A DNA stretch of 64,000 nucleotides from an uncultured Bacteroidales bacterium (GTDB lineage: Bacteria; Bacteroidota; Bacteroidia; Bacteroidales; SZUA-534): assembly GCA_902790595.1 (NCBI GenBank), contig CADASL010000012.1:1-64000 (forward strand). The letters are read 5' to 3'. Of the stretch, positions 17,943 to 25,142 are shown piece by piece. The translations under genes were made by a program, and so were the position numbers. Numbering within the stretch: the first letter of the stretch is position 1; every line of letters begins with the position of its first letter. The notes below the pieces were generated by a model that saw nothing but the letters and a program-made list of their open reading frames with translations, was not told the origin of the DNA and searched no databases.

Positions 17943-18551
17943 ATGCGTAAGATTTTATTTACAGTTGTACTTGCGGCCGCAATGGCGGGTTGCTGCAACA
18001 ATGGCCAGACGTCGGGCTCGGTGTCGTTCGACGATGTGATTAAGACGCGCCGCAGCGTGCGCAGTTACGATGCCACCAAAACCATCAGCGAGGCCGAAGT
18101 GCGCGAGTTGCTCACAAGCGCTCAGGAGGCGCCGTCGTGGGCAAACCAGCAGCCCACCAAATACTACGTGGCACAGAGCGCCGCAATGGTCGATTCGGTG
18201 AAGAACTACATTGGTGGCAACCGCCGCAACGTTGAGGGCGCGCCGGTGCTCATTATCTCGACCTTCGAGCGCGGCAAATCGGGTTTCTTCCGCGACAATC
18301 CGGCCAACGAGTTGGGCGACCAGTGGGGCGCCTACGACAACGGCCTGGCCAATGCCTACCTTGTTTTGAAGGCCCGCGCAATGGGTTTCGATACGTTGAT
18401 TATGGGAATGCGCGACAGCGATGCTCTGCGCCGTCTGTTCGGAATACCTGAAAACGAGACAATTACGGCCGTCATTTCGTTGGGTTACCGCAGTGGCGAG
18501 CCGCGCCAGCCGCAGCACAAGAATCTCGACGATATTGTCAAATTCTTCTAA
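17943..18551 (+). CDS. Nitroreductase-family lipoprotein
   Basis: 202 residues. The N-terminus (MRKILFTVVLAAAMAGCCNN) is a lipoprotein signal with Cys at position 17-18, followed by a nitroreductase domain: DVIKTRRSVRSYD (FMN phosphate-binding arginines), EAPSWANQQPTKYYV and the C-terminal GIPENETITAVISLGY. The family are FMN-dependent NAD(P)H oxidoreductases, usually cytoplasmic, so the lipobox is unusual and suggests a membrane-anchored, extracytoplasmic form. It precedes an SDR oxidoreductase by 18 bases, a probable two-gene unit. The substrate is unknown. Confidence 0.85.
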   Translation: MRKILFTVVLAAAMAGCCNNGQTSGSVSFDDVIKTRRSVRSYDATKTISEAEVRELLTSAQEAPSWANQQPTKYYVAQSAAMVDSVKNYIGGNRRNVEGAPVLIISTFERGKSGFFRDNPANELGDQWGAYDNGLANAYLVLKARAMGFDTLIMGMRDSDALRRLFGIPENETITAVISLGYRSGEPRQPQHKNLDDIVKFF

Positions 18552-18569
18552 TAACCGATTCTGCTGAAA

Positions 18570-19280
18570 ATGAACAATTTCGAAGGTAAAGTGGCCGTTG
18601 TGACGGGTGGTGCGCAGGGCATTGGCCGTTGCATAGCCGATGAATTCCAGCGCAACGGCGCCAGCGTCTGCATAATTGACTGCCAGAAGGGTGACCATTT
18701 TATTGGCGACCTGTCGGACAAGCCCACGCTCGAGCATTTCGCGCAAAGCGTTGTGGGGCAATACGGGCGCGTCGATTATCTGATAAACAACGCCGCCCCG
18801 CTGATGAAGGGCATCGACGAGTGCACGTTTGAGGAGTTTCAGTATGCGCTGAACGTTGGCGTAACCGCGCCGTTCTACCTGACCAAACTGTTTGCGCCGC
18901 ATTTTGCGGAGGGTGCGGCCGTGGTCAATATCTCGTCGTCGCGCGACCGTATGAGCCAGCCGCAGACCGAGAGTTACACGGCGGCCAAAGGCGGTATTGC
19001 CGCGCTCACCCACGCCCTTGCCGTCAGCCTTGCGGGGCGGGTGCGCGTCAATTCCATTTCGCCCGGCTGGATTGACACAAAACAGATGAACTACACCGGT
19101 CCCGACGCCACACAGCAACTTGTGGGGCGCGTGGGCAATCCGGCGGACATTGCCAATATGGTGCTGTTCCTTTGCTCGGACAAGGCCGGCTTCATTTCGG
19201 GCGAAAACATCTGCATCGATGGCGGAATGACGCATCAGATGATTTACCACGGCGATTTCGGGTGGAGTTTTGGGGGTTGA
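18570..19280 (+). CDS. Short-chain dehydrogenase/reductase
   Basis: A 236-residue classical SDR. The cofactor motif VTGGAQGIGRCI is at residues 10-21, NNAAP follows at about residue 73, and the catalytic Ser ... Tyr-x3-Lys is NISSSRDRMSQPQTESYTAAK. The end (ICIDGGMT) is typical. It oxidises or reduces an alcohol/ketone with NAD(P)H; the substrate is unknown. The downstream hairpin at 19302-19340 ends the unit with the nitroreductase. Confidence 0.92.
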   Translation: MNNFEGKVAVVTGGAQGIGRCIADEFQRNGASVCIIDCQKGDHFIGDLSDKPTLEHFAQSVVGQYGRVDYLINNAAPLMKGIDECTFEEFQYALNVGVTAPFYLTKLFAPHFAEGAAVVNISSSRDRMSQPQTESYTAAKGGIAALTHALAVSLAGRVRVNSISPGWIDTKQMNYTGPDATQQLVGRVGNPADIANMVLFLCSDKAGFISGENICIDGGMTHQMIYHGDFGWSFGG

Positions 19281-19301
19281 GAAAAGCGTGAAAATTGAAT
19301 T

Positions 19302-19340
19302 AAAGGCCGTTTCAAAGTTTTGAGGCGGCTTTTGTTTTGT
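19302..19340 (+). terminator. Terminator after the SDR gene
   Basis: Stem AAAGGCCG (19302-19309) pairs imperfectly with CGGCTTTT (19326-19333), reinforced by TCAAA/TTTGA inside, and is followed by T-rich sequence. Confidence 0.7.
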
Positions 19341-19460
19341 TTCCTTTTGCCCTTTCAGGGCGCTGGGTTGTGTGTGCGATGCTCCAAGGCTTCCCAAGGT
19401 GCCGCTGCGCTTGCCTTGGGCTATGCGGTTTTGCGCTTTCAGCGCGGAAAATTCCGCCAT

Positions 19461-19503
19461 TCGATTCACCAGTTCACCGATTAAACGATTCTCCGATTCA
19501 CCA
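19461..19503. repeat. GATTCACC-type intergenic low-complexity repeat
   Basis: Between the SDR gene and polA lies a string of CGATTCACC/GTTCACCGATTAAACG words. The same words recur at 24592-24625 and, inverted, at 22441-22461. It is a dispersed intergenic repeat without coding potential. Confidence 0.6.
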
Positions 19504-19512
19504 AAAAAATCC

Positions 19513-19520
19513 TATCTTCG
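19513..19520 (+). promoter_or_regulatory. Promoter -7 element for polA
   Basis: TATCTTCG resembles TAnnTTTG (one change) and lies 21 bases before the polA ATG. No clear TTTG -33 box is seen. Confidence 0.4.
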
Positions 19521-19541
19521 CTCTGCTAAAAAACAAACAAA

Positions 19542-22349
19542 ATGGCTGACAAAACGCTTTTCCTGCTCGATGCCTACGCGCTGGCATACAGGGCCTATTA
19601 CGCTTTCATCAAGAGTCCGCGAATCAACTCGAAGGGTGTGAACACATCGGCGGTGTTCGGGTTTACCAACACGCTGCTTGAGGTGCTGCAAAAAGAGAAC
19701 CCGAGCCACATTGGCGTGGTTTTCGACCCGCACGGGCCCACGTTCAGGCACGAGATGTACGCCGAGTATAAGGCCAACCGCGAGGCGATGCCCGAGGATA
19801 TGCGCCAGGCCATTCCGCTCATCAAAGAGGTGATTGCGGCGCTGAATATTCCTGTGGTTCAGGTTGATGGTTTTGAGGCCGACGACATTATCGGCACGCT
19901 GGCTCACAAGGCTGTGGCCGAAGGGTTTACGGTTTATATGATGACGCCCGACAAGGATTACGCGCAACTTGTCCGCGATGGCGTATTTGTTTACAAACCA
20001 GGCCGTTCGGGTGGTGACATTGAGATTTGGGATGCCGCCAAGGTGAAGGAGAAATTTGCCGTCACACCCGACCATATCATTGATTTGCTTGGACTTATGG
20101 GCGACACTTCGGATAACATTCCTGGCTGCCCAGGCGTAGGCCCGAAGGGTGCCGAAAAACTGATTACCGACTTCGGCTCGATTGAGGGCATCTACGAGCA
20201 CATTGACGAACTGAAGGGCAAGCAGCGCGAAAATATGGTGAACTTCCGCAGCCAGATTGAACTCTCGAAGGTTCTGGCCACCATCAACACGCAGGCGCCT
20301 GTTGAGTTTGATGCCGAAGAATTTAAGCGCGAAGAGCCAGATAAAGACAAATTAACAACCCTATTCGCAGATTTGGAATTCCGCAATATGCTCACACGAG
20401 CGCTCAGTCAGGCATCGCCAACGACTTCACAATCAGCAAAATCGGCGGTCAATCCGCTGCAAGGCACATTGTTCGGCACCGACAGCACGGGGCAAGGCTC
20501 GCTTTTCGACATTGACAACCCGCCTATTGCACCCACGCTCGACACAATCAAAGATGTGAACCCCGACTACCGCATTGCGCAGACAGCCGATGAGCAAACC
20601 GAACTTGTACGTCATCTGCTTGAGTGCCAAGAAGTTTGCTTCGACACCGAAACCACATCGCTCGACGTTCACAGCGCCGAACTGGTGGCAATGTCGTTCA
20701 GCACAAAGGAAAAGAGCGGCTGGCTGGTGCCCGTGCCTGAGAATCAGACTGACGCTCAAGCAGTTGTCGATAGATTCAAACCTTTCTTCAGCAATGAGAA
20801 CATCGCCAAAATCGGGCAGAATCTGAAATACGACATTCTGGTGCTGAAAAACTACGGCGTTGAGGTGCGCGGCCGCCTGTTCGACACAATGGTGGCGCAC
20901 TATCTCATCCAGCCCGAACAACGCCACAACCTTGATTTGCTGGCCGAATCGTATCTGAAATACAGCACAATAAAAACCGAAGAACTGATTGGCCGTCGCG
21001 GAAGCGCGCAAACCACAATGCGCAACGTTGAAATCGGCCTGCTGCGCGATTACGCCTGCGAGGACGCCGACATCGCATTCCGCCTGAAACCGTTGCTGGA
21101 GGCCGAATTGCGCAAGTCGGATATGATTGATTTGTTCTTCAATATTGAAACGCCGCTCATCAGCGTGCTAGCCGATATGGAGTGGACGGGCGTGAAAATC
21201 GACACCGCCGCGCTGAACGCCTACGCCGTGGAGTTGCGCGCCGCCATTGCCGATGTGGAGCAGAAAATCTACACCGAGGCGGGGATGGCGTTCAACATCT
21301 CGTCGCCGAAACAGTTGGGCGAGATTCTGTTTGAACGGCTGAAAATCGGCGGGGCCGCCAAAACCAAGACCAAACAGTATTCGACGGCCGAGGACGTGCT
21401 CGAGAAAATCGCTGACAAGCACCCTATTGTGCCGATGATTCTGGAGTACCGCTCGCTCAAAAAACTGCTTTCAACCTATGTTGAGGCGCTTCCGCAGATG
21501 GTTCATAGCAAAACTGGCCGAATACATACATCTTATAATCAGACCATTACAGCCACTGGCCGCCTGAGTTCGACCAATCCCAACCTGCAGAACATTCCCG
21601 TGCGCGAGGAGCAGGGGCGCAAAGTGCGGATGGCGTTTGTGCCCACCCACGCCGACGGCTGCATTATGGCTGCCGACTACTCGCAGATTGAGTTGCGGCT
21701 GATGGCTCACTTGAGCCAGGATGCGGCAATGATTGAGGCTTTCCGTGCCAATCAGGACATTCACGCCGCCACCGCGGCACGGCTTTTCCACGAGCCAGTG
21801 GAGAGCGTCACGCGCGAGCAGCGGCGCAAGGCCAAGAGCGCCAACTTCGGCATCATCTACGGCATCTCGTCGTTCGGGCTGGCGCAGAACACAGGCATCA
21901 AAGTGACTGAAGCAAAAGAGATTATCGACAACTATTTTGCCAGTTTTCCAGGCGTGAAAGAGTATATGGACAAGAGCATCGCCACAGCGCGAAACGTGGG
22001 CTACACCGAGACACTCTGCCACCGCCGCCGCTATCTGCCCGACCTGCAGTCGGCCAACAGCCTTGTGCGCAGCGCCGCCGAGCGAAACGCCATCAACGCG
22101 CCCATCCAGGGCACTGCCGCCGACATCATCAAGATTGCGATGATAAACATCCACCGCAAAATGGCCGAGCAGGGCCTGAAATCGGCAATGGTGATGCAGG
22201 TTCACGACGAACTTGTGTTTGATGTTGCATCTGGTGAGACCGAGGCTTTGAGCCAACTGGTGAAAACCGAGATGGAGTCGGCCATAAGTTTGAGCATTCC
22301 GCTCACCGCCGAGGTGGGCATTGGAAAGAACTGGCTGGAGGCGCATTGA
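19542..22349 (+). CDS. polA: DNA polymerase I
   Basis: 935 residues with all three domains. The 5'-nuclease domain (about 1-300) has LLDAYALAYRAYYAF and GFEADDIIGTLA. The 3'-5' exonuclease domain (about 340-520) keeps the FDTETTSLD catalytic motif, suggesting active proofreading. The polymerase domain has motif A AADYSQIELRLMAHLS, motif B RRKAKSANFGIIYGIS and motif C MQVHDELVFDV. It fills gaps and removes RNA primers in repair and lagging-strand synthesis. It is probably a single-gene unit; uvrC follows in the opposite direction after a repeat-rich spacer. Confidence 0.98.
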   Translation: MADKTLFLLDAYALAYRAYYAFIKSPRINSKGVNTSAVFGFTNTLLEVLQKENPSHIGVVFDPHGPTFRHEMYAEYKANREAMPEDMRQAIPLIKEVIAALNIPVVQVDGFEADDIIGTLAHKAVAEGFTVYMMTPDKDYAQLVRDGVFVYKPGRSGGDIEIWDAAKVKEKFAVTPDHIIDLLGLMGDTSDNIPGCPGVGPKGAEKLITDFGSIEGIYEHIDELKGKQRENMVNFRSQIELSKVLATINTQAPVEFDAEEFKREEPDKDKLTTLFADLEFRNMLTRALSQASPTTSQSAKSAVNPLQGTLFGTDSTGQGSLFDIDNPPIAPTLDTIKDVNPDYRIAQTADEQTELVRHLLECQEVCFDTETTSLDVHSAELVAMSFSTKEKSGWLVPVPENQTDAQAVVDRFKPFFSNENIAKIGQNLKYDILVLKNYGVEVRGRLFDTMVAHYLIQPEQRHNLDLLAESYLKYSTIKTEELIGRRGSAQTTMRNVEIGLLRDYACEDADIAFRLKPLLEAELRKSDMIDLFFNIETPLISVLADMEWTGVKIDTAALNAYAVELRAAIADVEQKIYTEAGMAFNISSPKQLGEILFERLKIGGAAKTKTKQYSTAEDVLEKIADKHPIVPMILEYRSLKKLLSTYVEALPQMVHSKTGRIHTSYNQTITATGRLSSTNPNLQNIPVREEQGRKVRMAFVPTHADGCIMAADYSQIELRLMAHLSQDAAMIEAFRANQDIHAATAARLFHEPVESVTREQRRKAKSANFGIIYGISSFGLAQNTGIKVTEAKEIIDNYFASFPGVKEYMDKSIATARNVGYTETLCHRRRYLPDLQSANSLVRSAAERNAINAPIQGTAADIIKIAMINIHRKMAEQGLKSAMVMQVHDELVFDVASGETEALSQLVKTEMESAISLSIPLTAEVGIGKNWLEAH

Positions 22350-22597
22350 TTGAAGGCGGGAAGGAGTGAAGGATTGAAGGCGTGAAGGAGTGGATAACGG
22401 ACAACGGACGACAGACTTCGGACAACAGACAGGATTTGTTGAACTGGTGAATCGGTGAATTGTTTAAGGTTTAACACATTACCAATTTCCAACACCTAGT
22501 GCCTAATGCCTAAATTCCAACCCCCAACACCTAATACCCAACACCAACAGACAACGGACAACAGACCTTTGTACTAGTGCCTAAATCCTAATGCCTA
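22350..22597. repeat. Low-complexity repeat-rich spacer between polA and uvrC
   Basis: No gene is visible. The spacer is made of short reiterated words: GAAGGCGTGAAGGAGTG-like (22353-22391), GGACAACGGAC and ACTTCGGACAACAGAC (22399-22430), GAACTGGTGAATCGGTGAAT (22441-22460), CCTAATGCCTAA/CCAACACCTA (22490-22548) and ACGGACAACAGACC (22554-22567). The 16-base word ACTTCGGACAACAGAC recurs exactly at 53510-53525. Confidence 0.75.
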
Positions 22598-24415
22598 TCA
22601 CCCTTTATCGAAATATTCCCTCACAATCACCGCCTTGGCGTGGCCGATAATTTTTTCGAGCGTTTCGAGTGACGCGGCGCGCATTGCCTCAACGGTTTTC
22701 AGCTCGTTGAAGAGCGCTTCTTTGGTTTTGTCGCCGATGCCTCGGATGCCGTCGAGTTCTGACACAAGGAATGCTTTTGAGCGTTTGTTGCGGTGGAAGG
22801 TGATGGCCGCGCGGTGAACCTCCTCCTGCATTCCTGCAAAGAATCGGAAAATGTCGTCGGTACGGCGTATCTCAATGTGTTTCGGCGGAAATCCGATTAG
22901 AAGTTCGTTGGTTGAGTGCTTGTCGTTTTTGGCAAGCCCCAGTATGGGAATATTCAAACCGAGAGCGTCTTCCGTAGCCTGACGGATTGACTCCATTTGC
23001 CCCACACCGCCGTCGGCGACAATCAGGTCGGGCAGGGGTTGCGCCTCGGCCATAAGACGGGAGTAGCGGCGGTTTACCACTTCAAACATTGAGGCGTAAT
23101 CGTCGGGACCCTCAACAGTTTTTATGTTGAATAGCCGGTAGTCTTTTTTCGACGGCTTTCCGTCTTTATAAACAACGCAGGCGGCAACCGGAAACGCGCC
23201 CTGAATGTTTGAGTTGTCGAAAATCTCTATGTAGCGCGGAATGTTGGGCAGATGCAGTTTTTTCTGAACCGACACCAGCAGGTCGATAGGATTGTTACGG
23301 TTGTGCAGGGCGCTGCGCTTGAGTTTCTCAACGGCGTACATATGCGCGTTTTTCTCGCACAGTTCAAGCAGTTTTTTCTTGTCGCCGCGCTGCGGAACAA
23401 CAAAGCTTATGTTGTCGAGGCTGAAGTCGATTTCGAACGGCACAATAATCTCTGCCGAGGTGCTCAGCCGCCGTTGCCGCGCCTCCTCAATGACCGATAG
23501 CAGCAGCGAGTCGAGTTCCTCCTCAATCCGTTTCCTCATTTCGAAGGTGTGCACCTGCACAATGGCGCCGTTCACCACCTTCATAAAACTGATGTAGGCG
23601 CAGTCGTCGTCGTCATATATTGCAAAGACATCGACATTGTGTATTGTTGGACTGACAACCGTCGATTTGCTCTGGAACTCCGACAGCTTATCGATTTTGT
23701 TCTTAACCTTCTGCGCCTCTTCAAACTTGTACTCCTTGCTTAGAGCGTTCATTTTCGACTTCAGCAGTTCGATGACGGCGTTTGAGTTGCCCTTCAGAAT
23801 CTCTTTTATGTTGCTGATGGCCTCGGCGTAATTCTCCTCCGACTGCAGCCCCTCGCAAGGTCCCAGGCAGTTGCCGATGTGGTGTTCAAGGCAGATTTTG
23901 TAGCGGCCTTTGGCAATGGCGTCGCGGCTTAAATTGAGCGCGCAGGTGCGGATGGGATAGAGCCGCCTTATGAGTTCCAGCAGCGTTTTCAGCGCAAAGC
24001 CCGACGTGTACGGCCCGAAGTACGACGAGCCGTCGCGGATGAAGTTGCGCGTTGAGAAAATGCGCGGAAATGGCTCGTTCTTGACGCAAATCCACGGATA
24101 GGTCTTGTCGTCTTTCAGCAGCGAGTTGTAGCGCGGCTGATATTTCTTAATCAGGTTGTTTTCAAGCAGAAGCGCGTCCTGCTCAGTATCGACCACAATG
24201 TGCTTGATGTCGGCAATGTTGCGCACCAGAATCCGCACCTTGGCGCGGTCCTGATACTTGTTGAAGTACGACGACACGCGCCGCTTCAGCCGCTTGGCCT
24301 TGCCAACGTAGATGATGGTTCCGTTCTTGTCCAGATACTGATAGACGCCGGGGCTCTCGGGCAGCACGGCAACCAGTTCTTTCAGGCGGGCGATATGTTC
24401 GTCGGGGGATTGCAA
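22598..24415 (-). CDS. uvrC: Excinuclease ABC subunit UvrC
   Basis: 605 residues with the normal domain order: GIY-YIG nuclease (PGVYQYLDKNGTIIYVGKAK, about residues 20-40), a UVR motif (NALSKEYKFEEAQKVKNKID), the RNase H-like 5'-incision domain (EIFDNSNIQGAFPVAACVVY ... PDLIVADGG) and a C-terminal helix-hairpin-helix (LDGIRGIGDKTKEALFNEL). It makes both incisions in nucleotide excision repair with UvrA and UvrB. No in-frame ATG lies before the conserved region; the reading starts at a TTG (24415), and the frame is closed by a stop about 50 bases upstream. Confidence 0.97.
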   Translation of the reverse strand: MQSPDEHIARLKELVAVLPESPGVYQYLDKNGTIIYVGKAKRLKRRVSSYFNKYQDRAKVRILVRNIADIKHIVVDTEQDALLLENNLIKKYQPRYNSLLKDDKTYPWICVKNEPFPRIFSTRNFIRDGSSYFGPYTSGFALKTLLELIRRLYPIRTCALNLSRDAIAKGRYKICLEHHIGNCLGPCEGLQSEENYAEAISNIKEILKGNSNAVIELLKSKMNALSKEYKFEEAQKVKNKIDKLSEFQSKSTVVSPTIHNVDVFAIYDDDDCAYISFMKVVNGAIVQVHTFEMRKRIEEELDSLLLSVIEEARQRRLSTSAEIIVPFEIDFSLDNISFVVPQRGDKKKLLELCEKNAHMYAVEKLKRSALHNRNNPIDLLVSVQKKLHLPNIPRYIEIFDNSNIQGAFPVAACVVYKDGKPSKKDYRLFNIKTVEGPDDYASMFEVVNRRYSRLMAEAQPLPDLIVADGGVGQMESIRQATEDALGLNIPILGLAKNDKHSTNELLIGFPPKHIEIRRTDDIFRFFAGMQEEVHRAAITFHRNKRSKAFLVSELDGIRGIGDKTKEALFNELKTVEAMRAASLETLEKIIGHAKAVIVREYFDKG

Positions 24416-24626
24416 GGTGTTTTTGAATTTTGATTTTCGATTTTGAACGCAGATGACACAGATTTAATAGATTAACGCAGATTTTTTCTAATCAAGAACT
24501 AAACAACGAAGCGCTAAACTTCTAAACCTTAAACTTTTAAACCCATTAAACTAAACCTTCTCAACTCTTACCACTAAACTCTCACCTTTTCGATTCACCG
24601 ATTCACCAGTTAGCCGATTAAACCCT
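24416..24626. repeat. AT-rich low-complexity spacer
   Basis: No gene is visible. It holds ATTAACGCAGATT/CGCAGATGACACAGATT words (24446-24484), CTAAAC/CTTAAAC-type words (24498-24580) and CGATTCACCGATTCACCAGT (24590-24610). The last family also occurs before polA. Confidence 0.6.
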
Positions 24627-24974
24627 TTAATGACACTCGTGATGCTGGCAGCCAATGCCCGAATCGGACAGGGTGTTGTTCAGATAGGCTTCGGCAACTT
24701 CCCTCACATTGCCCGAGCAGCCGCGAATCACCATAATGTTCTGCGCGTTGAGCACGTTGAGCGCGCCGTCGCCCATATTGCCGGCGAGCATCACGTTCAC
24801 TCCCATCTGCCGCAGCACAAAGGCAATGTTGCTCTTGCAGCCGCAGCCTTCGGGCGACGGGACAGTCTCGGTGCCAGTAATTTGCTTGTTTTCAGCTATA
24901 TAGACGGTGTATTCCTTGCAGTGTCCGAAATGGTCGTCAACGCGGCCATCGCGAGTGGGGATTGCTATTTTCAT
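24627..24974 (-). CDS. NifX/NifB-type FeMo-cofactor-binding-domain protein
   Basis: 115 residues of the dinitrogenase FeMo-cofactor biosynthesis domain family: MKIAIPTRDGRVDDHFGHCKE start, GNMGDGALNVL and VIRGCSGNVREVAEAYLN. Many members in non-nitrogen-fixers are small metal- or cluster-binding proteins of unknown role, and no nif gene is nearby. The C-terminus (GCQHHECH) adds a Cys/His cluster suited to metal binding. The ATG at 24974 is chosen because a longer frame to 25142 would start upstream of the TATCTTTG promoter element at 24996-25003. Confidence 0.85.
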   Translation of the reverse strand: MKIAIPTRDGRVDDHFGHCKEYTVYIAENKQITGTETVPSPEGCGCKSNIAFVLRQMGVNVMLAGNMGDGALNVLNAQNIMVIRGCSGNVREVAEAYLNNTLSDSGIGCQHHECH

Positions 24975-24995
24975 ATCAGTGTGTTTTGTTTCGGG

Positions 24996-25003
24996 CAAAG
25001 ATA
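24996..25003 (-). promoter_or_regulatory. Promoter -7 element for the NifX-like gene
   Basis: Minus-strand TATCTTTG matches TAnnTTTG exactly and predicts a transcript start about 15 bases before the ATG at 24974. Confidence 0.6.
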
Positions 25004-25052
25004 GAGTTTTTTGGGTTGGGAGAGTCGGCAGAAATGAATCGGAGGAACCGGC

Positions 25053-25096
25053 ACAAAAACAAACAGGGCCGCAAAATCTGAAATCTTGCGGCCCTG
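25053..25096 (-). terminator. Terminator of the T9SS giant gene
   Basis: On the minus strand CAGGGCCGCAA (25096-25086) pairs perfectly with TTGCGGCCCTG (25074-25064), followed by a TTTGTTTTT tail. Confidence 0.9.
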
Positions 25097-25114
25097 CTGA
25101 GCTATAATCGCGAA

Positions 25115-25129
25115 CCGGCAGTGCGCCGG
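25115..25129 (-). repeat. 15-base hairpin element behind the giant gene, copy 1
   Basis: CCGGCGCACTGCCGG (minus strand) lies 13 bases after the stop codon and before the terminator. The same 15 bases occur at 36228-36242 in the same position behind another minus-strand gene. It can fold as CCGGC/GCCGG with a five-base loop. Confidence 0.7.
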
Positions 25130-25142
25130 GTCGGATTTTCAA

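Noticed and set aside
17955..19469. Minus-strand open frame of 504 codons opposite the nitroreductase and SDR genes
   Set aside because: It spans two well-supported plus-strand genes and their terminator; the translation shows no domain.
24975..25142. N-terminal extension of the NifX-like protein to 25142
   Set aside because: The extension would start upstream of an exact TATCTTTG promoter element, crosses the neighbouring terminator and shows no family similarity.
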